Notes: generated by a model from the letters alone, not told the origin. A stretch of DNA of 64,000 nucleotides from Pseudomonas sp. SJZ079 (GCF_007993865.1 NZ_VIUH01000001.1:372001-436000), one strand, 5' to 3'. Shown: positions 37,390-47,295, numbered from the stretch's first letter. Made by a program: numbers and translations.

Positions 37390-40092
37390 ATGTCGCAGGT
37401 AGATCCCGAACTGTTCGACCGCGGCCAGTTCCAGGCCGAACTGGCCTTGAAGTCCAGCCCCATCGGCGCCTTCAAGAAAGCCATTAGCCGCGCCCATGAC
37501 GTGCTCGACGCACGTTTCAAGGCCGGTCGCGAGGTCCGCCGCCTGGTCGAGGATCGCGCCTGGTTCGCCGACCAGATCCTGCGTGAAGCCTGGGACCGCC
37601 TGGCCTGGAGCGAGGACGCCGCTATCGCCCTGCTGGCGGTCGGCGGCTATGGTCGCGGCGAACTGCACCCCTACTCGGACATCGACCTGCTGATCCTGCT
37701 CGACAGCGCCGACCATGAAACCTTCCGCGAGCCGATCGAGCGCTTCCTCACCCTGCTCTGGGACATCGGCCTGGAAGTCGGCCAGAGCGTACGCTCGGTC
37801 GATGAGTGCGCCGAGGAAGCCCGCGTCGACCTGACGGTGATCACCAACCTGATGGAAAGCCGCACCATCGCCGGTCCCGAACGCCTGCGTCAGCGCATGT
37901 TGGGCGTCACCAGCAGTGAACAGATGTGGCCGAGCAAGGAGTTCTTTCTGGCCAAGCGCAAAGAGCAGCGCGCGCGCCACGCCAAGTACAACGACACCGA
38001 ATACAACCTCGAGCCCAACGTCAAAGGCTCACCCGGCGGCCTGCGCGACATCCAAACCATCCTCTGGGTCGCCCGCCGCCACTTCGGCACCCTGAATCTG
38101 CATGCCATGGTCGGCCAGGGTTATTTGCTGGAAAGCGAGTATGAGCTGCTCGCATCGAGCCAGGACTTCCTCTGGAAGGTGCGCTACGCCCTGCACATGC
38201 TGGCCGGCCGCGCCGAGGATCGCCTGCTGTTCGATCATCAGGGCCAGGTCGCCGCGTTGCTCGGCTTCGAGGGAGTAGACCGCAAGCGCACCATCGAGCA
38301 CTTCATGCAGAAGTACTACCGTGTGGTGATGGCCATCGCCGAGCTGAGCGATCTGATCAATCAGCACTTCGAGGAAGAAATTCTCCGCGCCGGCGAAGTC
38401 AGCCCGGCGCAGCCGCTGAACAGCCGCTTCCAGGTGCGTAACGGCTATATCGAAGCGATTCACCCGAAAGTCTTCAAACGCACGCCGTTCGCCATTCTGG
38501 AAATTTTCGTGGTCATGGCCCAGCACCCGGAAATCGAAGGGGTGTGCGCCGACACCATCCGCCTGCTGCGTGACCATCGCCACCTGATCGACGACGAATT
38601 TCGCACGGACATCCGCAACACCAGCCTGTTCATCGAGCTGTTCAAGTGCAAGGAAGGTATCCACCGCAACCTGCGCCGGATGAATCGCTACGGCATTCTC
38701 GGCCGTTACCTGCCGGAATTCGGCCATATAGTCGGGCAGATGCAGCACGACCTGTTTCACATCTACACCGTCGATGCGCACACCCTGAATGTCATCAAGC
38801 ACCTGCGCAAACTGGGCAAACCGGGCGTGGCGGAGAAGTTCCCGCTGGCCAGCGAGCTAGTCGAGAAGCTGCCCAAGCCCGAGCTGATCTACCTCGCCGG
38901 CATCTATCACGACATCGGCAAGGGTCGCGGCGGCGACCACTCCGAGCTGGGCGCGGCGGATGCCGAAGCCTTCTGCGTACGCCACCAGCTGCCCAGCTGG
39001 GACACCAAACTGATCGTCTGGCTGGTGCAGAGCCACCTGGTGATGTCGACTACCGCGCAGCGCAAGGACTTGTCCGACCCGCAGGTGATCTTCGACTTCG
39101 CTCGCCAGGTCGGCGATCAAACCCGCCTGGATTACCTCTATGTACTCACCGTGGCCGATATCAACGCCACCAACCCGAGCCTGTGGAACTCCTGGCGCGC
39201 CAGTCTGATGCGCCAGCTCTATACCGAGACCAAGCGGGCATTGAGCCGCGGCCTGGAGAATCCGCTGGATCGCGAGGAGCAGATTCGCCTGAACCAAAGC
39301 GCCGCCCTGGAGATTCTGGTGCGTGGTGGCACCGACCCGGATCACGCGGAGCAACTCTGGGCGCAACTGGGCGATGACTACTTCCTGCGCCACACAGCCG
39401 ACGATGTCGCCTGGCACACCCTGGCCATCATCCAGCACCCGAACGACGGCAACCCGCTGGTACTGATCAAGGAAACCACTCAGCGCGAATTCGAAGGCGG
39501 CACGCAGATATTCATCTACGCCGAGGATCAGCACGACTTCTTCGCCGTGACCGTAGCCGCCATGGCGCAGCTCAACCTGAACATTCACGACGCGCGCATT
39601 CTCACCTCGACCAGCCAGTTCACCCTCGACACCTATATCGTCCTGGAAGCCGACGGCAGCTCGATTGGCGACAACCCGGCACGCATCAACAAGATCCGCC
39701 AGGGGTTGATCGATGCCCTGAAAAACCCGGACGAATACCCGAACATCATTCAACGCCGCGTGCCGCGCCAGCTCAAGCACTTCGCCTTTGCGCCGCAGGT
39801 GACCATCCACAACGACGCCCACCGCCCGGTGACCATACTCGAACTGAGCGCACCGGATCGACCGGGCCTGCTGGCGCGGGTCGGGCGGATCTTCCTCGAG
39901 TTCGACCTGTCGATCCAGAATGCCAAGATCGCCACCCTCGGCGAGCGCGTGGAAGACGTGTTCTTCGTCACCGATGCCCACAACCAGCCACTGTCCGATC
40001 CGCAGTTGTGTATCCGCCTGCAAGAGACCATCGTCGCGCGCCTGTCGGATGCCCAAGGACAGCAGCCCGAGCCGAACCAGATCAGCTTTTAA
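37390..40092 (+). CDS. glnD: PII uridylyltransferase / uridylyl-removing enzyme GlnD
   Basis: GlnD senses glutamine and adds or removes UMP on the PII protein, setting nitrogen control. The 900 residues, equal to what I recall for P. aeruginosa, contain the nucleotidyltransferase motif [20 protein letters not shown] (about 85-104), the GlnD linker region, an HD hydrolase domain with [15 protein letters not shown], and two ACT domains (from about 710 and 815). It lies 53 nt after map. Confidence 0.98.
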   Translation: MSQVDPELFDRGQFQAELALKSSPIGAFKKAISRAHDVLDARFKAGREVRRLVEDRAWFADQILREAWDRLAWSEDAAIALLAVGGYGRGELHPYSDIDLLILLDSADHETFREPIERFLTLLWDIGLEVGQSVRSVDECAEEARVDLTVITNLMESRTIAGPERLRQRMLGVTSSEQMWPSKEFFLAKRKEQRARHAKYNDTEYNLEPNVKGSPGGLRDIQTILWVARRHFGTLNLHAMVGQGYLLESEYELLASSQDFLWKVRYALHMLAGRAEDRLLFDHQGQVAALLGFEGVDRKRTIEHFMQKYYRVVMAIAELSDLINQHFEEEILRAGEVSPAQPLNSRFQVRNGYIEAIHPKVFKRTPFAILEIFVVMAQHPEIEGVCADTIRLLRDHRHLIDDEFRTDIRNTSLFIELFKCKEGIHRNLRRMNRYGILGRYLPEFGHIVGQMQHDLFHIYTVDAHTLNVIKHLRKLGKPGVAEKFPLASELVEKLPKPELIYLAGIYHDIGKGRGGDHSELGAADAEAFCVRHQLPSWDTKLIVWLVQSHLVMSTTAQRKDLSDPQVIFDFARQVGDQTRLDYLYVLTVADINATNPSLWNSWRASLMRQLYTETKRALSRGLENPLDREEQIRLNQSAALEILVRGGTDPDHAEQLWAQLGDDYFLRHTADDVAWHTLAIIQHPNDGNPLVLIKETTQREFEGGTQIFIYAEDQHDFFAVTVAAMAQLNLNIHDARILTSTSQFTLDTYIVLEADGSSIGDNPARINKIRQGLIDALKNPDEYPNIIQRRVPRQLKHFAFAPQVTIHNDAHRPVTILELSAPDRPGLLARVGRIFLEFDLSIQNAKIATLGERVEDVFFVTDAHNQPLSDPQLCIRLQETIVARLSDAQGQQPEPNQISF

Positions 40093-40095
40093 CCC

Positions 40096-40180
40096 GTAGG
40101 GTGCAGTAAGGCCTGAGGCCGCATTGCACCGTTCCATCCACGACCGGCAGCGCCCTGCGCTGCGCTTATTGACGCCCTAC
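40096..40180. repeat. GTAGGGTGCA hairpin element between glnD and dapC
   Basis: GGTGCA and TGCACC (40100-40130) enclose GGCC-TGA-GGCC to form a compact hairpin, and GTAGGG/CCCTAC at 40096 and 40175 form outer arms. Elements opening GTAGGGTGC are common intergenic repeats in Pseudomonas. It may also end the glnD transcript, though no T-run follows. Confidence 0.55.
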
Positions 40181-40184
40181 AGCC

Positions 40185-41420
40185 ATGAACCAAGCTTTAA
40201 ACGATTTGCAGCCCTACCCCTTCGAGAAACTCCGCGCCCTGTTGGCCGAGGCGCAGCCGCCCAGCGACAAGAAAGCCATCGCCTTGTCGATTGGCGAGCC
40301 CAAGCATCGCTCGCCCGCCTTCGTCGCCGAAGCGCTCGCCGCCAACCTCGACCAGCTGGCGGTGTACCCGACCACCCTGGGCATTGCCGCGCTGCGCGTC
40401 GCGATTGCCAACTGGTGCAGCCGGCGTTTCAATCTGCCAGCAGGCTGGCTCGATCCGGCACGCCACGTGCTGCCGGTCAACGGCACCCGCGAGGCGTTGT
40501 TCGCCTTTACCCAGACGGTGGTTCAGCGCAGTGCTGCCGATCAGGAACCTGGCCTGGTGGTCAGCCCCAATCCGTTCTATCAGATCTACGAAGGCGCAGC
40601 GCTGCTCGCCGGCGCCCAACCGCATTACCTGCCGTGCCTGGAAGAGTACGGTTTCAATCCGGACTTCGACGCCGTCAGTGCGGACGTCTGGCAACGCTGC
40701 CAGGTTCTCTTCCTCTGCTCGCCGGGCAATCCGACCGGTGCGCTGATCCCCGTGCAGACCCTGAAGAAGCTGATCCAGCTGGCCGATGAATTCGATTTCG
40801 TCATCGCCGCCGACGAGTGCTACAGCGAGCTGTACTTCGACGAGGCCAACCCGCCCGCCGGCCTGCTGACCGCCTGCGCCGAGCTGGGACGGGATGACTT
40901 CAAGCGCTGTGTGGTGTTTCACAGCCTGTCCAAGCGCTCCAACCTGCCGGGCCTGCGTTCGGGCTTCGTCGCCGGTGACGCCGACATATTGAAATCTTTC
41001 CTGCTGTACCGTACCTACCACGGCTGCGCCATGCCGGTGCAAACCCAACTGGCCAGCGTCGCCGCCTGGAACGATGAAGTGCATGTACGGGCCAACCGTG
41101 CGCTGTACCGCGAGAAGTTCGACGCGGTGCTGGCGATTCTCGACGGCGTACTGGAGGTGCAGCGGCCGGATGGCGGTTTCTACCTGTGGGCGCAAACCCC
41201 GACAGACGACGAGAGCTTCACCCGCGAGCTGTATGCGCGCGAGCACGTCACCGTGGTCCCGGGCTCCTACCTGTCGCGCAACGTCGAGGGTGTCAATCCG
41301 GGCGCCAACCGCGTGCGCATGGCCTTGGTCGCCCCCCTGGCCGAATGCGTCGAAGCCGCCGAACGGATCCGCGCCTTCGTCACGAACAGCGATACCGTGA
41401 AGAATTTGAAGAGTTTGTAA
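40185..41420 (+). CDS. dapC: Succinyldiaminopimelate transaminase
   Basis: DapC transfers an amino group from glutamate to N-succinyl-2-amino-6-oxopimelate in lysine and diaminopimelate synthesis. The 411-residue fold-type I aminotransferase has the PLP lysine in VFHSLSKRSNLPGLR, the SPGNPTG motif and the Arg of NRVRMALV that binds the substrate carboxyl. Location with dapD and glnD supports the DapC role over other class I transaminases. Confidence 0.93.
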   Translation: MNQALNDLQPYPFEKLRALLAEAQPPSDKKAIALSIGEPKHRSPAFVAEALAANLDQLAVYPTTLGIAALRVAIANWCSRRFNLPAGWLDPARHVLPVNGTREALFAFTQTVVQRSAADQEPGLVVSPNPFYQIYEGAALLAGAQPHYLPCLEEYGFNPDFDAVSADVWQRCQVLFLCSPGNPTGALIPVQTLKKLIQLADEFDFVIAADECYSELYFDEANPPAGLLTACAELGRDDFKRCVVFHSLSKRSNLPGLRSGFVAGDADILKSFLLYRTYHGCAMPVQTQLASVAAWNDEVHVRANRALYREKFDAVLAILDGVLEVQRPDGGFYLWAQTPTDDESFTRELYAREHVTVVPGSYLSRNVEGVNPGANRVRMALVAPLAECVEAAERIRAFVTNSDTVKNLKSL

Positions 41421-41422
41421 GC

Positions 41423-41770
41423 ATGAGCAGAACCCTCTACGGCATCAAAGCCTGCGACACCATGAAGAAAGCCCGCACCTGGCTCGACCAGCACGGGGTA
41501 AGCTATGCGTTTCATGATTACAAAGCCGTCGGCATCGACCGCGGCAACCTGCAGAAGTGGTGCAACGAACATGGCTGGGAAACCGTTCTCAACCGTGCTG
41601 GCACCACCTTCCGCAAGCTGGACGACGCACAGAAAGCCGACCTGGACCAGAACAAGGCCATCGAACTGATGCTCGCCCAGCCATCGATGATCAAGCGCCC
41701 CGTGCTCGACCTCGGTGACAAGACCCTGATTGGCTTCAAGGCCGAGCGCTATGCCACTGACGTGGTCTGA
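41423..41770 (+). CDS. ArsC/Spx-family protein (YffB-like)
   Basis: A 115-residue thioredoxin-fold protein with MSRTLYGIKACDTMKKARTWL at the N-terminus: a single Cys (Cys11) followed by the T-M-K-K helix, and the IKRPVLDLG motif near residue 93. The second Cys and Arg residues of true arsenate reductases are not evident, so this is the YffB/Spx-like branch of unknown substrate, often annotated as putative reductase. It is 2 nt after dapC and 41 nt before dapD, a neighbourhood conserved in Pseudomonas. Confidence 0.9.
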   Translation: MSRTLYGIKACDTMKKARTWLDQHGVSYAFHDYKAVGIDRGNLQKWCNEHGWETVLNRAGTTFRKLDDAQKADLDQNKAIELMLAQPSMIKRPVLDLGDKTLIGFKAERYATDVV

Positions 41771-41811
41771 GCGACGGCAACCTCATTCGAATTTGTTGTA
41801 AGGAAAACACC

Positions 41812-42846
41812 ATGACCACCACCCTGTTCAGCCTGGCCTTCGGCGTTGGCACGCAAAACCGTCAAAACACCTGGCTGGAAGTGTTCTACGCTCAGCCGCT
41901 GCTCAACCCGGCTAGCGAATTGACCGACAAAGCCGCCGAAAAGCTCGGCTACAGCGGCGGCAACCAGGCCATCAGCCTGACCACCCAGCAGGCCGGCGAA
42001 CTGGCTGAAGCCATCAAAGCCATCGACGCCAACCAAGCCAAGCTGCTGACCCGTCTGGCGGAAAGCCACAAGCCACTGGTCGCCACCTTCCTCGCCGAAG
42101 ACGCGGCGCCGACCAGCACCCCCGAGGCCTACCTCAAGCTGCACCTGCTCTCCCATCGCCTGGTCAAGCCGCATGGCCTCAACCTCACCGGGATATTCCC
42201 GTTGCTGCCCAACGTCGCCTGGACCAGCCAGGGTGCCGTTGACCTGGCCGAACTGGCCGAGCGTCAACTGGAAGCGCGCCTGAAAGGCGAGTTGCTGGAA
42301 GTCTTCTCGGTGGACAAGTTCCCGAAAATGACCGACTACGTGGTTCCGGCCGGCGTACGCATCGCCGACACGGCGCGGGTCCGTCTGGGCGCCTACGTCG
42401 GTGAAGGCACCACCGTGATGCACGAAGGTTTCGTCAACTTCAACGCCGGTACCGCCGGCCCGGGCATGATCGAAGGCCGCGTCTCCGCGGGCGTGTTCGT
42501 CGGCAAGGGCTCGGACCTGGGTGGCGGCTGCTCGACCATGGGCACCCTGTCCGGCGGTGGCAACATCGTGATCTCCGTCGGCGAAGGCTGCCTGATCGGC
42601 GCCAACGCCGGCATCGGCATCCCCCTGGGCGACCGCAACACCGTGGAGTCCGGCCTGTACATCACCGCCGGCACCAAGGTGGCGCTGCTCGATGGCGACA
42701 ACAAACTGGTCAAGGTGCTCAAGGCTCGCGACCTGGCCGGCCAACCGGACCTGCTGTTCCGGCGCAACTCGCAGAGCGGCGCGGTGGAGTGCAAGACCCA
42801 CAAGTCGGCCATTGAGCTGAATGAAGCGCTGCACGCCCACAACTAA
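41812..42846 (+). CDS. dapD: 2,3,4,5-tetrahydropyridine-2,6-dicarboxylate N-succinyltransferase
   Basis: DapD succinylates tetrahydrodipicolinate, the step before DapC. The 344 residues make the long DapD form found in Pseudomonas and actinobacteria: an N-terminal domain of about 170 residues, then hexapeptide repeats (VRIADTARVRLGAYVGEGTT) and GSDLGGGCSTMGTLSGGG at the active site. AAGGAAAACACC precedes the ATG. The stop codon touches the start of a 143-bp palindromic element. Confidence 0.96.
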   Translation: MTTTLFSLAFGVGTQNRQNTWLEVFYAQPLLNPASELTDKAAEKLGYSGGNQAISLTTQQAGELAEAIKAIDANQAKLLTRLAESHKPLVATFLAEDAAPTSTPEAYLKLHLLSHRLVKPHGLNLTGIFPLLPNVAWTSQGAVDLAELAERQLEARLKGELLEVFSVDKFPKMTDYVVPAGVRIADTARVRLGAYVGEGTTVMHEGFVNFNAGTAGPGMIEGRVSAGVFVGKGSDLGGGCSTMGTLSGGGNIVISVGEGCLIGANAGIGIPLGDRNTVESGLYITAGTKVALLDGDNKLVKVLKARDLAGQPDLLFRRNSQSGAVECKTHKSAIELNEALHAHN

Positions 42847-42987
42847 AAAGTTGCTTTAACACGGCTGCGCTCGCCCATACGGCGTTGCAATAAGGCTCGG
42901 ACGCGTCATTTACTACAGTAAACTCCGCGTCCTCGCCTTATTGCGCCTTGTCTGGCCTGCGCTCGCGACGCGTTAAACTCAACTTTT
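42845..42987. repeat. 143-bp imperfect palindrome between dapD and csdA
   Basis: The element reads inward from AAAAAGTTG on the left and CAACTTTT on the right. Further matched arms include CTTTAAC / GTTAAA, GCAATAAGG / CCTTATTGC and GGACGCG / CGCGTCC, and the centre is TTTACT-AC-AGTAAA. The symmetry axis is near 42916. Such a unit would extrude as a cruciform or form a long RNA hairpin and could terminate dapD. It looks like a dispersed Pseudomonas palindromic unit, not coding sequence. Confidence 0.8.
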
Positions 42988-43014
42988 AGCCGCCAGATAA
43001 ATTCTGGAAAAACA

Positions 43015-44220
43015 ATGTCTCTTATCTCCCCCTGGCGCGCCGACTTCCCTGGCATCCTGGCCCTTGAGGCCGAGGGTCAGACCTACCTGGACAGCGCCGC
43101 CACCGCGCAAAAACCGCAGGCCGTGCTGGATGCGCTGCTCGGCTACTACGCCGGCGGTGCGGCCAACGTGCATCGTGCCCAGCACCTGCCCGGCGAGCGC
43201 GCCACCCGCGCCTTCGAAGGCGCACGCAGCCACATCGCGCACTGGCTGAATGCCGCCGACCTGACCCAGATCGTCTTCACCCGCGGCGCCACCGAGGCCT
43301 TCAACCTGTTGGCGTACGGGCTGGAGGCGGAGTTTCAGCCCGGTGACGAAATCGTCATCAGCGCCCTCGAACACCACGCCAATCTATTGCCCTGGCAACA
43401 GCTGGCTCGGCGGCGCCAGCTCAAGCTGATCGTGCTGCCGCTGGAGCGCAGCGGCCTGATCGACCTCGAACAGGCCGCCCGGCTGATCGGCCCGCGCACC
43501 CGCCTGCTGGCCGTCAGCCAACTGTCCAACGTGCTGGGCTGCTGGCAACCGCTGCGCGAGCTGATCCAGCTGGCCCAGGCCCAAGGGGCACTCAGCGTGG
43601 TCGATGGCGCCCAGGGCGTGGTGCATGGCCGCCACGACGTGCAGGCGCTGGGCTGCGATTTTTATGTGTTCTCCAGCCACAAGCTCTACGGGCCGGACGG
43701 CGTCGGCGTGCTCTACGGCCGGGCCGACGCCTTGCAACGGCTGCGGCACTGGCAGTTCGGTGGAGAGATGGTGCGAGTGGCGGATTATCAGGCCGCCGAA
43801 TTCCATAGCGCGCCCCTGGGCTTCGAAGCCGGGACGCCGTCGATCGCCGGGGTGATCGCCCTCGGCGCCAGCCTGGATTACCTGGCTGGCCTGGAGGCCG
43901 CCGCCGTCAGCGGCCACGAAGCCGCGCTGCACGCCAAGCTGCTTGCCGGCCTGGCCGCACGCGAAGGCATTCTGCTGCTCGGTGCGCCGCAGGTGGCACT
44001 GGCCAGCTTCGTGGTCGACGGCGTGCACAATGCCGACCTCGCCCACTTGCTCACCGAGCAAGGCATCGCCGTGCGCGCGGGTCACCACTGCGCCATGCCG
44101 TTGTTGAAAAGCCTCGGCCTGGCCGGCGCCATTCGCGTGTCGCTGGGGCTGTATAACGATGGCGAGGATCTGCAGCGCTTCTTCGCCGCGCTCGACCAGG
44201 CCCTGGAGCTGCTGCGATGA
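43015..44220 (+). CDS. csdA: Cysteine desulfurase CsdA
   Basis: CsdA takes sulfur from cysteine (or selenocysteine) and passes it to CsdE. The 401-residue class V aminotransferase-fold enzyme has the PLP lysine Lys223 in SSHKLYGPDG, the cofactor His in LEHHANLLPW, and the persulfide Cys359 in AVRAGHHCAMPL. The short Cys loop marks the group II SufS/CsdA type. It overlaps csdE by 4 nt, and tcdA lies close on the opposite strand, which favours CsdA over SufS. Confidence 0.94.
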   Translation: MSLISPWRADFPGILALEAEGQTYLDSAATAQKPQAVLDALLGYYAGGAANVHRAQHLPGERATRAFEGARSHIAHWLNAADLTQIVFTRGATEAFNLLAYGLEAEFQPGDEIVISALEHHANLLPWQQLARRRQLKLIVLPLERSGLIDLEQAARLIGPRTRLLAVSQLSNVLGCWQPLRELIQLAQAQGALSVVDGAQGVVHGRHDVQALGCDFYVFSSHKLYGPDGVGVLYGRADALQRLRHWQFGGEMVRVADYQAAEFHSAPLGFEAGTPSIAGVIALGASLDYLAGLEAAAVSGHEAALHAKLLAGLAAREGILLLGAPQVALASFVVDGVHNADLAHLLTEQGIAVRAGHHCAMPLLKSLGLAGAIRVSLGLYNDGEDLQRFFAALDQALELLR

Positions 44221-44633
44221 GCCTGCCCAGTGCGGCGCAGGAGGCGCTGGGCGCCTTCCAGCAGGCCGGCAGCTGGGAACAACGCGCGCGCCTGCTGATG
44301 CAATGGGGCGAACGCCTGGCCCCGCTGCTCGACGCGCAGCGCAGTGAAACCCAGCGGGTGCATGGCTGCGAAAGCCAGGTCTGGCTGGTCGCCGAGGTGC
44401 AGGACGGCCACTGGCAGTTCCGTGCGGCCAGCGATGCCCGATTGATCCGCGGCTTGCTCGCCGTGCTGCTGGCGCGGGTCAACGGCTTAAGCAGCAGCGA
44501 ATTGCAGGCGCTCGACCTGGCCGACTGGTTCGCCCAGCTAGGCCTCTCGCGTCAGCTCTCGCCGTCGCGCAGCAATGGCCTGAATGCGGTGCTGCAGCGC
44601 ATGCGTGAGCTGGCCGTCAGTCGACCAACGTAA
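44217..44633 (+). CDS. csdE: Sulfur acceptor protein CsdE (SufE family)
   Basis: CsdE accepts the persulfide from CsdA and relays it onwards, in E. coli to the CsdL/TcdA partner. The 138 residues show the SufE fold with the acceptor Cys51 in RVHGCESQVWL and the LSPSRSNGLNAVL helix near the end. It overlaps the csdA stop as ATGA. Its last 17 nt overlap the end of the converging UPF0158 gene. Confidence 0.93.
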   Translation: MSLPSAAQEALGAFQQAGSWEQRARLLMQWGERLAPLLDAQRSETQRVHGCESQVWLVAEVQDGHWQFRAASDARLIRGLLAVLLARVNGLSSSELQALDLADWFAQLGLSRQLSPSRSNGLNAVLQRMRELAVSRPT

Positions 44634-45048
44634 GCCCGTTCTCGGCGCACCACTGCGCCAATTCCGCGTGCGTACGCTGCGCTTCATAGGCATGCCAATC
44701 GTCCAGCTCGCCGATATCCAGTAGCCAGTCTTTGTAACGGGAATACGCGCCTTTGCGGCGAAACATATCCTCCACGTGCTCATGGTCTAATTGCTTGGCG
44801 AGCACGAAGTCGAAGACCAGTTGCTTGCCTAAGTCGAGCTCGTATTTTCCCGGAATCGCCAGGCAGGCATCGGCATCGAAGTCCTCCGGCAATTCATCCG
44901 AGCAGTCGCCGTACGGGTCGACGCAATAAATCGCGCCGTTTAGCGGATCGATAAAACACTCCACATCGCCTTGCCCGGCGCTCACCATTTCGTAGGCCAG
45001 TTCGAGTTCGGCATAACTGACCTTGATCGGACTATTGCTCATCGTCAT
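44617..45048 (-). CDS. UPF0158 family protein
   Basis: A 143-residue soluble, acidic protein of unknown function. It has a FIDPLNGAIYCVDP segment near 30 and a C-terminal part RRKGAYSRYKDWLLDIGELDDWHAYEAQ with the pattern GA(F/Y)xR(F/Y)K, then W and Y spacing, that I associate with UPF0158. The start at 45048 is chosen because AGGGG lies 7 nt upstream; an ATG two codons later is possible. It converges on csdE with a 17-nt overlap and lies 119 nt downstream of tcdA on the same strand. Confidence 0.82.
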   Translation of the reverse strand: MTMSNSPIKVSYAELELAYEMVSAGQGDVECFIDPLNGAIYCVDPYGDCSDELPEDFDADACLAIPGKYELDLGKQLVFDFVLAKQLDHEHVEDMFRRKGAYSRYKDWLLDIGELDDWHAYEAQRTHAELAQWCAENGLTLVD

Positions 45049-45167
45049 CAATCGCCCCTGTTGATTGCAGCCATCGAAGCATATTGCCCCGACAACCCGC
45101 GGCCAAGCGCTTGAGCGAAACCGAATCGATACACGGTCGCGACCATCCGCGAGCATCACACAACGCC

Positions 45168-45971
45168 TTATTGGCCGCGCTCCGACGGCCGCCGCGTGCC
45201 GGCCACCAGCTTGTCGACGATCCGCGCTGCGGCGACCATGCCGAAGCTGGCGGTGACCATCATCGCCGCGCCGAAGCCGCCGGCGCAGTCGAGCTTGACC
45301 CCTTCGCCGACGAAGCCCTTGTACTGACACACCGTGCCGTCCGGCTTGGGATAGCGCAGCTGCTCGGTGGAAAACACGCAGGGCACGCTGTAGTTACGCC
45401 CCGGGGTGCGCGAGAAGTTGTAATCGCGACGCAGGGTCGAACGCACCTTGGACGCCAGCGGATCATTGAAGGTCTTGTTCAGGTCGCCGACCTGAATCTG
45501 GGTTGGGTCGATCTGCCCGCCAGCGCCGCCAGTGGTGATGACCTGGATCTTGCGTCGCTTGCACCAGGAGATCAGCGCCGCCTTGGCGTTGACGCTGTCG
45601 ATGCAGTCGATCACCGCGTCCATCTGCTCGGTGATGTACTCGGCCATGGTCTCGCGGGTGACGAAATCGGCCACCGCATGCACCACGCAGGCCGGATTGA
45701 TCGCCCGGATACGCGCCGCCATGACCTCGACCTTGGCCTGGCCGACCGCCCCCTCCAGCGCGTGGATCTGCCGGTTGGTGTTGGTAATGCACACATCGTC
45801 CAGATCGAACAGCGAGATCTCGCCCACCCCCGAGCGGGCCAAGGCTTCGGCCGCCCAGGAACCCACACCGCCAATACCGACTACGGCGACATGCGCGGCC
45901 AGCAGGCGCTCGGCCCCCTCGCGACCATACAGGCGGGCAATTCCGGCAAAGCGTTGTTCATCAAGCGGCAT
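45168..45971 (-). CDS. tcdA: tRNA threonylcarbamoyladenosine dehydratase TcdA (CsdL)
   Basis: TcdA uses ATP to cyclise t6A at position 37 of ANN-decoding tRNAs to ct6A; CsdA and CsdE support it in E. coli. The 267-residue E1-like enzyme begins with RLYGREGAERLLAAHVAVVG, then the nucleotide motif GIGGVGSWAAEALARSG, DLDDVCITNTNRQ, and IDCIDSVNAKAAL. It is close to csdA-csdE but on the other strand, so the three genes are not one transcript. Confidence 0.95.
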   Translation of the reverse strand: MPLDEQRFAGIARLYGREGAERLLAAHVAVVGIGGVGSWAAEALARSGVGEISLFDLDDVCITNTNRQIHALEGAVGQAKVEVMAARIRAINPACVVHAVADFVTRETMAEYITEQMDAVIDCIDSVNAKAALISWCKRRKIQVITTGGAGGQIDPTQIQVGDLNKTFNDPLASKVRSTLRRDYNFSRTPGRNYSVPCVFSTEQLRYPKPDGTVCQYKGFVGEGVKLDCAGGFGAAMMVTASFGMVAAARIVDKLVAGTRRPSERGQ

Positions 45972-46143
45972 TTCATCACCTCAACACCCAGGACGCGGGC
46001 AGGCGCGCATTATAGGAAGCTCGCGGCCATGGCCCAAGCGCCACATGCACCCTGGCACTGCAAACGCATGCCCAGGGCTTAAAGCTATAACCGGCTGCGG
46101 GTTAATTCTCCGCTCACAACAAAACCAGCTGCCGGAGCCTGCC

Positions 46144-47295
46144 ATGCGTAACTTCAGCTTTCACAACCCGACCCAGATTCACTTCGGCGAAGGCCAGATT
46201 GCCAAGCTTGGCCAGGAAATCCCCGCCGGCAGTCGCGTGCTGGTCACCCATGGCGGCGGCAGCATTTTCCAGAACGGCGTCTGGGCTCAGGTCGAAACCG
46301 CACTGGCCGGCTTCTTTGTCAGCCGTTTCGCCAACATCGAGGCCAATCCGCAGTTCGACACCCTGCTGCGCGCCGTGGAGCAGGCCAGGCGTGACCACTG
46401 CAACTTTGTCCTGGCGATCGGCGGCGGCTCGGTGATCGACGGCAGCAAGTTCATCGCCGCGGCGCTGTGCCACGCTGGCGATCCGCTCGAACTGCTCAGC
46501 GGCAGCCGGATCGAGGCCGCGCTGCCGCTGGGCTGCGTGTTGACCCTGGCCGCCACGGGCTCGGAGAGCAACCCGCATGGCGTGGTCACCCATGTCGAGC
46601 GCCAAGCCAAGCTGCCGTTCTCCAGCCCGTTGCTCTATCCGCGCTTCGCCATACTCGACCCCTGCACCACCTTCAGCCTGCCCGCGCGGCAGATCGGCAA
46701 CGGCGTGGTCGACGCCTTCGTCCACACCATCGAGCAGTACCTCACCTACCCGGCCAATGCGCCCTTGCAGGACCGCTATGCCGAGGGCCTGTTGCAGACT
46801 CTGATCGAGGAAGGCCCCAAGGCCCTGGCCAACCCGCAGGACTACAACGCCCGCGCCAACCTGATGTGGTGCGCCACCCAGGCCCTCAATGGTCTGCTCG
46901 GCTGTGGCGTGCCGCAGGATTGGGCGACCCATATGATTGGCCACGAACTGACCGCGCTGTACCACATCGATCATGCGCAGACGCTCGCCGTAGTGCTCCC
47001 GGCGCTGCTGGCCGAACGTCGCGAGGCCAAGTGGAGCAAGCTGCTGCAGTACGCCGAACGGGTGTGGCACTTGCGCGAGGGCAGCGAAGCCGCACGCATA
47101 GAGGCCGCCATCGCCGCCACCCAGGCGTTCTTCACGGCCATGGGGGTGCCGACGCGTTTGTCCGAACATGGCCTGGATGCCGATGTGATCCCCCAGGTCC
47201 TGGCGCAACTGGAACGACATCGGATGACCGCCCTGGGCGAAGACCGCGATATCGACCTGACCACCAGCGAACGGATTCTGCTGCGCGCGCTGTAG
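46144..47295 (+). CDS. Iron-containing alcohol dehydrogenase (YqhD-like)
   Basis: A 383-residue group III metal-dependent dehydrogenase. It has the coenzyme motif AIGGGSVIDGSKF, the ATGSESNPHGV loop and metal ligands Asp190, His194, His263 and His277 in the spacing of E. coli YqhD. YqhD is an NADPH-dependent reductase of short aldehydes including lipid-peroxidation products; this one is probably similar, but substrate cannot be read from the sequence. GGAG lies 7 nt before the ATG. It stands alone between divergent tcdA and ndvB. Confidence 0.9.
   Translation: MRNFSFHNPTQIHFGEGQIAKLGQEIPAGSRVLVTHGGGSIFQNGVWAQVETALAGFFVSRFANIEANPQFDTLLRAVEQARRDHCNFVLAIGGGSVIDGSKFIAAALCHAGDPLELLSGSRIEAALPLGCVLTLAATGSESNPHGVVTHVERQAKLPFSSPLLYPRFAILDPCTTFSLPARQIGNGVVDAFVHTIEQYLTYPANAPLQDRYAEGLLQTLIEEGPKALANPQDYNARANLMWCATQALNGLLGCGVPQDWATHMIGHELTALYHIDHAQTLAVVLPALLAERREAKWSKLLQYAERVWHLREGSEAARIEAAIAATQAFFTAMGVPTRLSEHGLDADVIPQVLAQLERHRMTALGEDRDIDLTTSERILLRAL

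Noticed and set aside
42845..42987. The dapD-csdA palindrome as an ordinary terminator
   Set aside because: Terminators are 20-40 nt with a T-run; this is 143 bp with nested arms and a central palindrome, so it is reported as a repeat element even if it also stops transcription.
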